Below, in pieces: positions 38,145 through 46,379 of a stretch of DNA of 64,000 bases. How positions within the stretch are numbered: position 1 is the first letter of the stretch; the number at the start of each line of letters is the position of its first letter. The position numbers and the translations under genes are program-made. The notes beneath the pieces are model-generated. The model was not told the DNA's origin and ran no database searches. It was given only the letters and a program-made list of their open reading frames with translations. The stretch is from positions 186,001-250,000 of the forward strand of contig NZ_JASZYT010000003.1 of assembly GCF_030316765.1 (NCBI RefSeq). The letters are read 5' to 3'. The stretch is from Variovorax saccharolyticus (GTDB lineage: Bacteria > Pseudomonadota > Gammaproteobacteria > Burkholderiales > Burkholderiaceae_C).

Positions 38145-38186
38145 GGGACAGACCAAGAAACTGCGCAGCAGTTTTTGCTCTGTCCC
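38145..38186. repeat. Near-perfect hairpin between livF and the racemase gene
   Basis: GGGACAGA at 38145-38152 pairs with TCTGTCCC at 38179-38186; inside it AAACTGC pairs with GCAGTTT around a GCA loop. Counting intervening pairs, the stem is about 18 base pairs with one bulge and one mismatch. There is no U-tract, so it is more a REP-type palindrome or RNA-processing hairpin than a classical terminator. The racemase gene may be partly uncoupled from the transporter genes by it. Confidence 0.65.
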
Positions 38187-38207
38187 CAACCGATCAGAAA
38201 GAACGCC

Positions 38208-39329
38208 ATGAACACCGCCAACGCCACCAACGCCACCAACGCCTCCGACATCGTCATCACCAGCATCCACGCACGCGCAGTCAACGTGCCGCTCGAGTAC
38301 CCCGTGCGCACCAGCGTCGGCGTCGTCGCCACCTCGCCCCTGGTGCTGATCGACCTGCACGCGAGCGATGGCAGCGTCGGCCGCGCCTACCTCTTCACCT
38401 ACACGCCGATGGCGCTGGAGGCCACGCGGCAGATGGTGCTGGCGCTCGGCGAAGCCCTGAAGGGCCAGCCGCTCGCCCCCCTCGACCTCGACCGCCTGCT
38501 GGCCCAGCGCCTGCGGCTGCTCGGCCGCACCGGCATCGCGCTGATGGCCTGCGCCGGCATCGACATGGCGGCCTGGGACGCGCTCGCGGTCGCGCGCGGC
38601 CTGCCGCTGGTGGAGCTGCTGGGGGGCCGGCGGCGCGCTGTACCGGCCTACGACAGCCACAGCATGGACGGCGTCGAACTCGGCGTCGAGCGCGCCAGGC
38701 GCGCGGTGGCGCAGGGCTTCGGCGCCATCAAGACCAAGGTCGGCTATGCGACGCTGGCCGAGGACCTGCGGGTGGTGCGGGCGCTGCGCCAGGCGATCGG
38801 CGACGACACGCAGCTGCTGGTCGACTTCAACCAGGGCCTGAGCGTGCCGGAGGCGGTGCGCCGCATCCACGCGTTCGAGGGCGAGGGCATCGCCTGGGTC
38901 GAGGAGCCCACGCTGCAGGAAGACTACGCGGGCCACGCGCGCATCCGCGAACAGGTGCGCCTGCCGATTCAGATCGGCGAGAACTGGTGCGGGCCCGGCG
39001 AGATGGCCAAGGCGCTCGAGGCCGGCGCCTGCGACCTCGTGATGCCCGATGCGATGAAGATCGGCGGTGTGACCGGCTGGCTGCGGGCGGCGGCGCTGGC
39101 GCAGGCGCGCGGCCTGCCGATGTCCAGCCACATCTTCCAGGAGGTCAGCGTGCACCTGCTGGCCGTGACGCCGACCTGCCATCTGCTCGAGCGCATGGAC
39201 CTCGCCGGGCCGGTGCTGGCCGAGCCGCTGGCCTTCGAGAACGGCACGGCGATCGCGCCGCCGCAGCCGGGCACCGGCATCGCCTGGAACGAGGACGCGG
39301 TGCGCCGCTTCGAAGTCAGAGCTTGCTGA
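38208..39329 (+). CDS. mdlA: Mandelate racemase-type enolase-superfamily enzyme
   Basis: A 373-residue enolase-superfamily enzyme. Every catalytic residue of Pseudomonas putida mandelate racemase is present at a constant offset of 11: Lys175 and Lys177 (IKTKVGY), metal ligands Asp206, Glu232 and Glu258, the Asp281-His308 dyad (MPDAMKIGG, SSHIFQE) and Glu328. Surrounding words such as MKIGGVTGW also match, from memory. It should interconvert (R)- and (S)-2-hydroxyacids with a carbanion-stabilising aryl or vinyl group. The N-terminus carries extra NATNATNA residues from a 9-base tandem repeat. Its 3' end overlaps the convergent LysR gene by 14 bases. Confidence 0.88.
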   Translation: MNTANATNATNASDIVITSIHARAVNVPLEYPVRTSVGVVATSPLVLIDLHASDGSVGRAYLFTYTPMALEATRQMVLALGEALKGQPLAPLDLDRLLAQRLRLLGRTGIALMACAGIDMAAWDALAVARGLPLVELLGGRRRAVPAYDSHSMDGVELGVERARRAVAQGFGAIKTKVGYATLAEDLRVVRALRQAIGDDTQLLVDFNQGLSVPEAVRRIHAFEGEGIAWVEEPTLQEDYAGHARIREQVRLPIQIGENWCGPGEMAKALEAGACDLVMPDAMKIGGVTGWLRAAALAQARGLPMSSHIFQEVSVHLLAVTPTCHLLERMDLAGPVLAEPLAFENGTAIAPPQPGTGIAWNEDAVRRFEVRAC

Positions 39330-40212
39330 GGGTCTGGACCACCTCGTCGATCAGCCAGCGGTTGGCGGCACCGTACTCGTGGCGCGCATGCCAGTGCGCC
39401 TGCACCTGGAATTCGGGCAGTTCCACCGGCAGGCCGATCGCCTTCAGGCCGCCCTGCGCCACATAGAGCTTGGCCACGCGCGACGGCAGCAGCACCAGCA
39501 GGTCGCTCTGCGAGAGCAGCTGCGGCAGCACCGTGAACTGCGGCACGCGGGCCACGATGTTGCGATTGACCCCGCGCTGCGCGAGCGCCTCCTCGACCAG
39601 GAAATGGCCGGTGCGCGGCGACGACACCATCACATGCCGCGCCGAGGCGAATTCCTTCAGGCTCATGGTGTCGCCCAGGGTCGGGTGGGCGGCCGACATC
39701 AGGCACACGTAGTGCTCGCGGAACAGCAGCGCGCTGCGCGTCTGCGGCGCCAGCATGGGAATGTGGCCGATCGCGAGATCGATCCGCCCGGCGGCCAGGT
39801 CCTCGCCCACCGCCTCGGAGATCTGGCCGATGTCGATCTCGATGTGCGGCGCCGATTCCTGGAAGCGGCGCAGCAGCGGCGGCACGAAATACAGCACGCC
39901 GATGTCGGACATGGCGAGGCGAAAGCGCCGGGTCGACTGCGCGGGATCGAACCGGTTCTGCTGCTCCAGCGTGCTCTCGACCGTGGCCAGCGCATCGCGA
40001 AAGCGCTCGAACAGCTGCTCGGCCAGTCCGGTCGGAACCAGCCCGGCGCCGCTGCGCGCGAAGAGGCGGTCGGCATACACCTCGCGCAGCTTGGCCAGCC
40101 CGTAGCTGATGGTCGGCTGCGTGACGTCGAGCCGTTCGGCCGCCTGCGTGACGCTGCGGGTCTCGTAGATCGCAACGAAGACGCGGATGAGGTTGAGGTC
40201 CAGGTGAGTCAT
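39316..40212 (-). CDS. LysR-family transcriptional regulator
   Basis: A 298-residue LysR regulator of the NodD/LinR-like group: LNLIRVFVAIYETRSVTQAAERL, then DVTQPTISYGLAKLREVY as the recognition helix region. It starts 46 bases after the stop of the amide-operon livF on the same strand, so it may be cotranscribed with that operon. It converges on the racemase gene with a 14-base overlap, so which pathway it controls is open. Confidence 0.9.
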   Translation of the reverse strand: MTHLDLNLIRVFVAIYETRSVTQAAERLDVTQPTISYGLAKLREVYADRLFARSGAGLVPTGLAEQLFERFRDALATVESTLEQQNRFDPAQSTRRFRLAMSDIGVLYFVPPLLRRFQESAPHIEIDIGQISEAVGEDLAAGRIDLAIGHIPMLAPQTRSALLFREHYVCLMSAAHPTLGDTMSLKEFASARHVMVSSPRTGHFLVEEALAQRGVNRNIVARVPQFTVLPQLLSQSDLLVLLPSRVAKLYVAQGGLKAIGLPVELPEFQVQAHWHARHEYGAANRWLIDEVVQTLSKL

Positions 40213-40258
40213 GTCTCTTCGTTCTTCGCCGGCGGTCGGCGCGGCGATGCGGGAGAGC

Positions 40259-40966
40259 TCACACCATCAGATGCGACTCCAGCGCCTCGCGTCCGAATTG
40301 CGCCGCCTCCCCTTTCAACAGGCATTCGCCATGGTCGATGGCCATCAGGTCGTCGGCCACGGCGAGCAGGAACTCGAGATTCTGCTCGACGATCACGAAC
40401 GAGGCGCCTTCGGCCTTGCGCCTGCGCACCACTGCCGCCATGCGGTCGATGTTCTCGGGCTGCACGCCCTCGGTCGGTTCGTCGAGGATGCTGAGCGCCG
40501 CGCGCAGCCCGATCGTGCGCGTGAAGGACAGCAGCTTGCGCTCGCCGCCGCTCAGCGAGCCGGCGCGCTGCGCCAGCCGCTCGTTCAGGCGCGGGAACAG
40601 CGCCAGGCAGTCCGCATAGCGCGCCGGGTCGCGGTCGTCGAGATGCAGCCACAGGTTCTCCTGCACGCTGAGGTCGCCGAAGACCACGTCCTCCTGCGGC
40701 GCGTAGGCAAGGCCGAGACCGAGCCGCTGGTGCGGCGCCACCCGCGCGAGGTCGCGCCCGCCGAGCGTCACGCTGCCCTGTCGCAGCGGCAGGAAGCCCG
40801 CCAGCGCGCGCATCAGCGTGGTCTTGCCGACGCCGTTGCGGCCCAGCACGCCGAGCACGCGGCCCGGTCCCACGGCGCCGCTCAGACCGCGCAGCACCAT
40901 CGTGTCGCCGTAGCCGCAGACCAGGCCGTCGAAACTCAAGCGTTCCGCGTTCGCTTCCGTGCTCAT
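40259..40966 (-). CDS. livF: ABC transporter ATP-binding protein LivF/UrtE-like
   Basis: A 235-residue ATPase: Walker A GRNGVGKTTLMRALAG, signature SLSGGERKLLSFTRTI, and Walker B ALSILDEPTEGVQPENI. The E-G-V-Q-P-E-N-I wording is typical of the UrtE/amide-transporter branch of LivF proteins. The start overlaps the stop of the fused permease-ATPase gene by 4 bases. It is the second ATPase of the amide importer. Confidence 0.9.
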   Translation of the reverse strand: MSTEANAERLSFDGLVCGYGDTMVLRGLSGAVGPGRVLGVLGRNGVGKTTLMRALAGFLPLRQGSVTLGGRDLARVAPHQRLGLGLAYAPQEDVVFGDLSVQENLWLHLDDRDPARYADCLALFPRLNERLAQRAGSLSGGERKLLSFTRTIGLRAALSILDEPTEGVQPENIDRMAAVVRRRKAEGASFVIVEQNLEFLLAVADDLMAIDHGECLLKGEAAQFGREALESHLMV

Positions 40967-42762
40967 TTCCGCGCCCCCGCATACACCGCCCGCACCGCCG
41001 GATCGGCCTGGATCTCGGCCAGCGCGCCTTGCGCCAGCAGCTTGCCCTGGTGCAGCACGTAGACGTCGCCGCCGATCGCGGCCACGGCGCTGATGTCGTG
41101 CTCGATCACCAGGGCCGCCGCACCCAGGCGGCCGATGACGGTCTTGATGGCATCGATCATGTGGTGGGTCTCGGCCGGCGAGAGTCCGGCGCAGGGCTCG
41201 TCCAGCAGCACCAGGCGCGGCTGCGGCAGCACGGTCATGGCGAACTCCAGCGCCTGGCGATGGCCCTGCGACAGGCTGCCGGCGCGCTCCGCCAACTGTT
41301 CCCGCAGCGCCGGAAAGAGATCGAGCAGCTCGTCGCGCAGGTCGCTGCGCCAGCCCAGCGGCGCCCGCGCCAGCGAGGCCGCGGGTCCGAGCCGCCCGGC
41401 CCAGAGCGCGACGTCGAGATTCCGGCTCACGCTGAGGTCCGGAAACACCGAGGGAATCTGCAGCTTGCGTCCGACGCCGCGCCGTGCAACGCGCCAGGCG
41501 GTCGCGCCCGAGATGTCGACGCCGTCGAGCAGGATGCGCCCGCGGCGCAGCGGCAGGCGGCCGGTCATCACGTTGAAGGCCGACGTCTTGCCGGCACCGT
41601 TGGGGCCGATCACGCAGCGCAGCCCGGAGCCCTGCAGGCCGAAGCTCAGGCCGTCGAGGATGCGGACGCCCCCCTGGGCGGCATGGACCTGCTCGAAGGC
41701 GAGCCCGATGCCCTCGGCCCGCCCGCGCAGCGCCGGCGCCGGGCTCGCCGGCACGCTCGGCGCGGCCGCGGCCTGGCGGCGCGACCGCGCGCCCGCCACG
41801 CCGGCCAGGCCCTCGGGCAGGAAGCGCACCACGCCGATGAAGATCAGGCCCACCGCCACCTCCCAGTAGGCGAAGTGCTCGCGCAGCTCCGACGAGGCAT
41901 AGCCGATGAACACCGCGCCGAGCAGCGCACCAAGAGGGCTGGCCTTGCCCCCGACCGCGGCCCAGATCACGAACTCGGTCGACAGCACGAAGCCCATCGT
42001 GAGCGGCGTGACGATGCCCTGGTGCCAGGCGAACAGTGCCCCCGCGCCGGCCGCCAGCAGGGCCGAGAGGCCATAGGCGAAGGCCTTGATGCGGTCGGTG
42101 GCGTAGCCGAAGAGCTGCAGCCGGTCCTCGTTCTGGGCCACCGCGCTCCACAGCGTCCCGAGCGGCCGCCGCAGCACCAGGCCCAGCAATGCCGTGCTGC
42201 CCACCGCGCAGGCCGCGACCACCCAGTAGAAGCTGCTGTAGCGCTCCGTGCCCGGCAGTTCGGGAATGTCGGCCATGCCGTTGAAGCCGCCGGTGACCGC
42301 GCTCCACTGCTGCGCCGCGAGAAAGCCGAGCATCGTCATCGCCAGCGTGATCAGCGAGAAGAAGGGCCCGCTGCGATGGCTGCGCGCGAACACCAGCCGC
42401 GCCGCCACATAGGCCACGGCGGCGGGCAGCAGCAAGGCCAGCGGCAGCGCGAGGTACCAGGCCGGCTGCTGCTGGGCCGCCTTCAGCGTGCCGCCCGCCA
42501 GGTAGGCGCCGAGGCCGAAGAACAGCGCATGGCCGAGCGGCAGGAAGCCCAGTCGGCCCCAGCACAAGGCCACGCCCTGGGTCGCGATGCCGTAGATCAG
42601 GAACAGCGCGATCTGGTAGGCCACGAAGTCGTTGCTGGCGAAAGGCAGCGCGACCAGCGCCACGGCAAGCAGCAGCGGCTCGGCCGCCGGCAGGCGCCAG
42701 CGGCGCGCCGGGGCGCGCACGGCCGAGGTGGAAAGCGTGTCAGCGGCGTCCAAGGAGTCCAT
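40963..42762 (-). CDS. Fused ABC permease-ATPase (LivM-LivG)
   Basis: A 599-residue fusion. Residues 1-330 are a LivM permease (LCWGRLGFLPLGHALFFGLGAYL, AVAQNEDRLQLFGYATDRIKAF). After an Ala/Pro-rich linker (330-350), residues 355-599 are a LivG ATPase: GPNGAGKTSAFNVMTG, RAGSLSQGHRQALEFAM, RLVLLDEPCAGLSP. Note S-L-S-Q-G in place of S-G-G at the signature. Such fusions occur in Liv-type urea/amide systems. It overlaps livH by 23 bases and livF by 4, so the whole transporter is one transcript. Confidence 0.9.
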   Translation of the reverse strand: MDSLDAADTLSTSAVRAPARRWRLPAAEPLLLAVALVALPFASNDFVAYQIALFLIYGIATQGVALCWGRLGFLPLGHALFFGLGAYLAGGTLKAAQQQPAWYLALPLALLLPAAVAYVAARLVFARSHRSGPFFSLITLAMTMLGFLAAQQWSAVTGGFNGMADIPELPGTERYSSFYWVVAACAVGSTALLGLVLRRPLGTLWSAVAQNEDRLQLFGYATDRIKAFAYGLSALLAAGAGALFAWHQGIVTPLTMGFVLSTEFVIWAAVGGKASPLGALLGAVFIGYASSELREHFAYWEVAVGLIFIGVVRFLPEGLAGVAGARSRRQAAAAPSVPASPAPALRGRAEGIGLAFEQVHAAQGGVRILDGLSFGLQGSGLRCVIGPNGAGKTSAFNVMTGRLPLRRGRILLDGVDISGATAWRVARRGVGRKLQIPSVFPDLSVSRNLDVALWAGRLGPAASLARAPLGWRSDLRDELLDLFPALREQLAERAGSLSQGHRQALEFAMTVLPQPRLVLLDEPCAGLSPAETHHMIDAIKTVIGRLGAAALVIEHDISAVAAIGGDVYVLHQGKLLAQGALAEIQADPAVRAVYAGARK

Positions 42763-43594
42763 TCGGCTTCAGCCAGAGAAAGAGGATCGAGAGGATCAGC
42801 ACCACCGCGTAGCCGCTGGTCTGGCCGGCGATGCTGCTGACCACCGACTGGCTGCCGCCGATCACGCCGACGCCGCCCGCGAAACCGCCCAGCGTGCCGA
42901 GCCCGCCGACCACCAGCACGAAGAAGGCATCGAGCAGGTAGTCGACGCCGATGCCGGGCTCGATGCGCACAAGCGGCGCCAGCAGCACGCCGGCCGCGCC
43001 GGCCAGCACCACGCCGATCACGAAGGTCTGCGAGGCCAGCCGGCGGGTGTCGATGCCGAGCGCCTGGGCCAGCATCGGGTTGCCGGTCATCGCGCGGACG
43101 CGCAGGCCCATCACGCTGCGCCGGTACCAGAAGGCCAGCGCGACCATCAGCAGCAGCGCGAAGGCGATCAGCGCCAGCCTGTAGCCCGGGTACTGCACGC
43201 CGGCGAAGGACAGGGGCGCCGCCAGGCTGCTTTCGACATTGCGATAGCCGCGGCCATAGACTGCCTCGACCAGCTTGCGCAGCACCATCGCCAGGCCCCA
43301 GGTGGCCAGCAGCGTGTCGAAAGGCCGCGCGTAGAGCGGCCGGATCAGCCAGCGCTCGACCACCCAGCCGAGCGCGCCGCAGACCAGGATCGCCAGCGGC
43401 ATCGCGGTGGCGATCGGCCAGCCCCAGGCCTGCACCGTGACGACCGCGTAGGCGCCCAGCATCACGAACTCGCCGTGCGCCATGTTCATGACGCCGAGCA
43501 GGCCGAAGACCACCGCCAGGCCGAGCGTGGTGAGGCCCAGCGTCGACAGCTCGTAGGCCAGGTTCAGCGCGTGCAGCAGCCAGCTGGTGTCCAT
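42740..43594 (-). CDS. livH: ABC permease LivH/UrtB-like
   Basis: A 284-residue permease with the LivH motif GLAVVFGLLGVMNMAHGEFVMLGAY and about eight membrane segments. The N-M-A-H-G-E wording is that of UrtB and amide permeases. ATG 43594 was chosen; an upstream open stretch reads as arginine/serine-rich shadow. It is 7 bases downstream of the binding-protein gene. Confidence 0.9.
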   Translation of the reverse strand: MDTSWLLHALNLAYELSTLGLTTLGLAVVFGLLGVMNMAHGEFVMLGAYAVVTVQAWGWPIATAMPLAILVCGALGWVVERWLIRPLYARPFDTLLATWGLAMVLRKLVEAVYGRGYRNVESSLAAPLSFAGVQYPGYRLALIAFALLLMVALAFWYRRSVMGLRVRAMTGNPMLAQALGIDTRRLASQTFVIGVVLAGAAGVLLAPLVRIEPGIGVDYLLDAFFVLVVGGLGTLGGFAGGVGVIGGSQSVVSSIAGQTSGYAVVLILSILFLWLKPNGLLGRR

Positions 43595-43601
43595 CGCAGC
43601 G

Positions 43602-44750
43602 TCACACCTTGCAGGTCTGGCCCGAAGCGACCCGAGGGAAGGTCTTGACCACCTTGAAGCCCTTTTCGTCGACATCCGCCAGGTAGATGTCCTGCTCCAC
43701 ATGCCGCGCGTGCATCGTGACCGCGCCGCGCGGGCCGTTGTAGCTCGCGCCCTCGCTGGCCGGGTCCATCTTCGCGACCTCGAGCGACTTCGCCTTGGCG
43801 GCGATCGCGTCGAGCATCAGGAAGCCTTCGTAGACCGACTCGGCCAGGCCGTTGAGCGCCGGCGCCTGGGCGCCGAACTTCTTGAAGTAGGCGTCCGAGA
43901 AGGCCTTGGCCGCGGGCGTCTGGATGTTGGCGAAGTAGCCCGCACTCGAATAGAGGTTGCGCGCGTTCGCTACGCCGATGCCGGCCAGCGTGTTCTCCTC
44001 GATCAGGGTGCCGAGGCGGATCGCCTTGTCGGCCAGGCCGAAGCTCGCGAAAGCCTTGTTGAAGCCGACCGAGGCGCCGCCCACCAGCGACACCAGCACC
44101 GCGTCGGCGCCGCTGTCGCGGATGCGGGCCAGGCTGGAGTCGAAGTTGTCGACCGTGAAGGGCAGGTACTCGTCGCCGACCACCTGGGCGCCGGTCTGGG
44201 TGATGTAGCCCTTGGCGGCGGCATTGGTGTTGCGGCCCCAGATGTAGTCGTTGCCGATCATGTACCACTTCTTCGGCTTGCGTTCGGCCGCCAGCCACGG
44301 GATCACGGGGGCCAGCTGCTGGGCCGGCGTCTCGCCGTTGACGTAGGTGCCCTTGGCGCACTCCCCGCCTTCGTAGACCGGCGTGTAGAAGTACGGCACC
44401 TGGCCCTTGAAGAGCCCCACCAGGGCACCGCGCACCGCGCTGTCGTGCATGCCGATCACCACCTGGGCGCCGGACCCCTTCCAGAGCTTGAGCGCGGTCT
44501 GCGAAGCTTCGGCGGGCGGCAGTCCGGCATCGCCGACCAGCAGCTTGATGCTGCGGCCCAGCACGCCGCCGCGGCCATTGAGCGTCTCGACGGCAAGCTC
44601 CGCGCAAGCCTTGGCCGAAGGACCGAACAGGCCCGCGGGCCCGCTCAGCGGCAGCATCACGGCCACGTTGAGCGGCGACTGGGCGCGCACGCCGGTGGTG
44701 CCCAGCGCGGCGGCAGCGGCAGCGCCTTGAAGAAAGCTACGACGGTCCAT
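43602..44750 (-). CDS. ABC substrate-binding protein, urea/short-chain amide (AmiC/FmdD/UrtA) type
   Basis: A 382-residue periplasmic binding protein. MDRRSFLQGAAAAAALGTT is a Tat-like signal ending at VRAQ, and the mature part starts LNVAVMLPLSGPAGLFGPS. The segment TPVYEGGECAKGTYVNGETPAQQ is the hallmark of the AmiC/UrtA/FmdD group that binds urea or amides. With the amidase gene 43 bases upstream, an amide ligand is likely. The start at 44750 has a GAGGAG-type ribosome-binding site. Confidence 0.88.
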   Translation of the reverse strand: MDRRSFLQGAAAAAALGTTGVRAQSPLNVAVMLPLSGPAGLFGPSAKACAELAVETLNGRGGVLGRSIKLLVGDAGLPPAEASQTALKLWKGSGAQVVIGMHDSAVRGALVGLFKGQVPYFYTPVYEGGECAKGTYVNGETPAQQLAPVIPWLAAERKPKKWYMIGNDYIWGRNTNAAAKGYITQTGAQVVGDEYLPFTVDNFDSSLARIRDSGADAVLVSLVGGASVGFNKAFASFGLADKAIRLGTLIEENTLAGIGVANARNLYSSAGYFANIQTPAAKAFSDAYFKKFGAQAPALNGLAESVYEGFLMLDAIAAKAKSLEVAKMDPASEGASYNGPRGAVTMHARHVEQDIYLADVDEKGFKVVKTFPRVASGQTCKV

Positions 44751-44793
44751 GGGAACTCCTCTTTGTTGATCGATGGTGGGAGCTGGTGCGCCT

Positions 44794-46203
44794 TCAGCGC
44801 AGCCAGGGGGCGGAAGCTTCGGCCGGCAGGATGGCCTCGATCGCCGCGGCAAGCGCCAGCAGGCGCCGGTCGCTGCCGGCCGGACCGTCGAGGCCGAGGC
44901 CGACCGGCAGGCCCGCCGCCAGCCCGGCCGGCAGCGTGATGCCCGGGATGCCGGCGTTGCTGCCCGGATCGGTGTTGCGGATGAAGGTGGGGAAGGTCGG
45001 GCAGCGCCGGCCGTTGAACAGCACCGTCTCGTCGTCGCCGATCGGCGCCGCGGTCAGCGGCGTGGTCGGCATCAGCAGCGCCTGCACGCCCGACGACGCG
45101 AAGGCGTCGGCATAGAGCGCCTGCAGCTTCAGCCGCGCCCGCAGCGCCTCCTGGTAGGCGGCCTCGGGCACCGCGCCGCCGGCCAGCAGCGGACGCGCGA
45201 TCGCCGCCACATCGGGGCTGCCGATGCCGTCGACCAGGCGCTGCAGGTCGATGCCGCGTTCGGCATCGCGCAGGTAGGCGCCCATGTCGCGCACGAATTC
45301 GTACAGCGCGATCGGGAAGCCGGTCGCGCCGTTGAGCTCGGCCAGGCCCGGCAGCGCGACCTCGACGATCTCCACGCCCGCGGCGCGAAGCCGTTCGAGC
45401 GCAGCCTGCGCCACCTCCCGCACGCCGCCCTCGAGCTCCTCCCAGAACGGGTCGCGCGCGATGCCGAGTCGCAGGCCCGCGAGCGACGGCGCGGCCGGCT
45501 GCGCGGGGTCGCCATCGGCCAGCACGCGGTCGAGCAGCGCGCAATCCTCCACGCTGCGGGCGATCGGTCCCGCCGTGTCCCGGGTGCTGGAGATCGGCGC
45601 GATGCCCCGGCCGGACACGCGCCCGACCGTCGGCCTGAGGCCGACCACGCCGCACAGCGCCGCCGGCACGCGCACCGAGCCGCCGGTGTCGGTGCCGATC
45701 GCCGCCGGCACCAGGCCGGCCGCCACCACCACGCCCGAGCCGCCACTGCTGCCGCCGGGGATCCGCGACGGGTCCCAGGGATTGCGCGCGGCCCCGGTCA
45801 CGCTGTTGTTGGTGGTGATGCCGAAGGCCAGTTCATGCATGCCGGTCTTGCCGGCGATCAGCGCACCGGCAGCACGCAGCCGGCGCACCACTTCGGCGTC
45901 CCGGGCCGGATGCAGGCCGTGCAGCGCGCCGGTGCCGGCGCCGCTGGGCAGCCCGACCGCGTCGATGTTGTCCTTGAGCGCCACCGGCACGCCGAGCAGC
46001 GGCAGGTCTTCGCCGGCGGCGATGCGGGCATCGGCGGCCCGCGCCTGGGCCCGCAGGGCCTCGGCGTCGAAGGCGACATAGCCGTTGAGCCCGGCCTGGG
46101 CCTCGGTGCGGGCGATCAGCGCATCGGCCACCGCCGCGCTGCTGACGGCGCGGTCCTTGAGTTGGCGCCGCAGTTCGGCGACGCCGCGTTCCGTGAGGTT
46201 CAT
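44794..46203 (-). CDS. Amidase (amidase-signature family)
   Basis: A 469-residue amidase that hydrolyses an amide to acid and ammonia. The Ser-cisSer-Lys triad is visible: Lys77 (VALKDNID), Ser152 (GGSSGGS) and Ser176 (DTGGSVRVPAA). It heads the operon amidase, binding protein, LivH, LivM-LivG, LivF, LysR, so it probably processes the imported amide. An AAGGAGAAG ribosome-binding site precedes ATG 46203, and a palindrome lies 54 bases upstream. It belongs to the broad AtzF/GatA-like group; the exact substrate is unknown. Confidence 0.9.
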   Translation of the reverse strand: MNLTERGVAELRRQLKDRAVSSAAVADALIARTEAQAGLNGYVAFDAEALRAQARAADARIAAGEDLPLLGVPVALKDNIDAVGLPSGAGTGALHGLHPARDAEVVRRLRAAGALIAGKTGMHELAFGITTNNSVTGAARNPWDPSRIPGGSSGGSGVVVAAGLVPAAIGTDTGGSVRVPAALCGVVGLRPTVGRVSGRGIAPISSTRDTAGPIARSVEDCALLDRVLADGDPAQPAAPSLAGLRLGIARDPFWEELEGGVREVAQAALERLRAAGVEIVEVALPGLAELNGATGFPIALYEFVRDMGAYLRDAERGIDLQRLVDGIGSPDVAAIARPLLAGGAVPEAAYQEALRARLKLQALYADAFASSGVQALLMPTTPLTAAPIGDDETVLFNGRRCPTFPTFIRNTDPGSNAGIPGITLPAGLAAGLPVGLGLDGPAGSDRRLLALAAAIEAILPAEASAPWLR

Positions 46204-46256
46204 GGACTTCTCCTTGTCGAATCAGCGAATGCTAGGAATCGACGAGCGGCCGCACA

Positions 46257-46274
46257 CCTATCACGATTGATAGG
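46257..46274. promoter_or_regulatory. 18-bp lux-box-like palindrome between amidase and LuxR genes
   Basis: CCTATCA-CGAT-TGATAGG has perfect 7-base arms around a 4-base centre. It sits in the 176-base divergent region, 54 bases from the amidase start and 106 from the LuxR-type regulator start. The length and dyad fit a binding site for a LuxR-family dimer, and the adjacent gene encodes one. Control of both genes is inferred. Confidence 0.65.
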
Positions 46275-46379
46275 GGTCGGCGGACCGCCTACGGGTCGGC
46301 ACCGATATACCCATCGGCGCCGCGCGGGCTAGCATCGCCCTCCGGCCGTGCTTTGCACGGTCTTTGCTTAAGCCACGCC

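Noticed and set aside
38220..38243. Tandem 9-base repeat considered as a CRISPR-like or satellite array
   Set aside because: Fewer than three units, inside the racemase reading frame, no spacers; it only encodes a short N-terminal tail.
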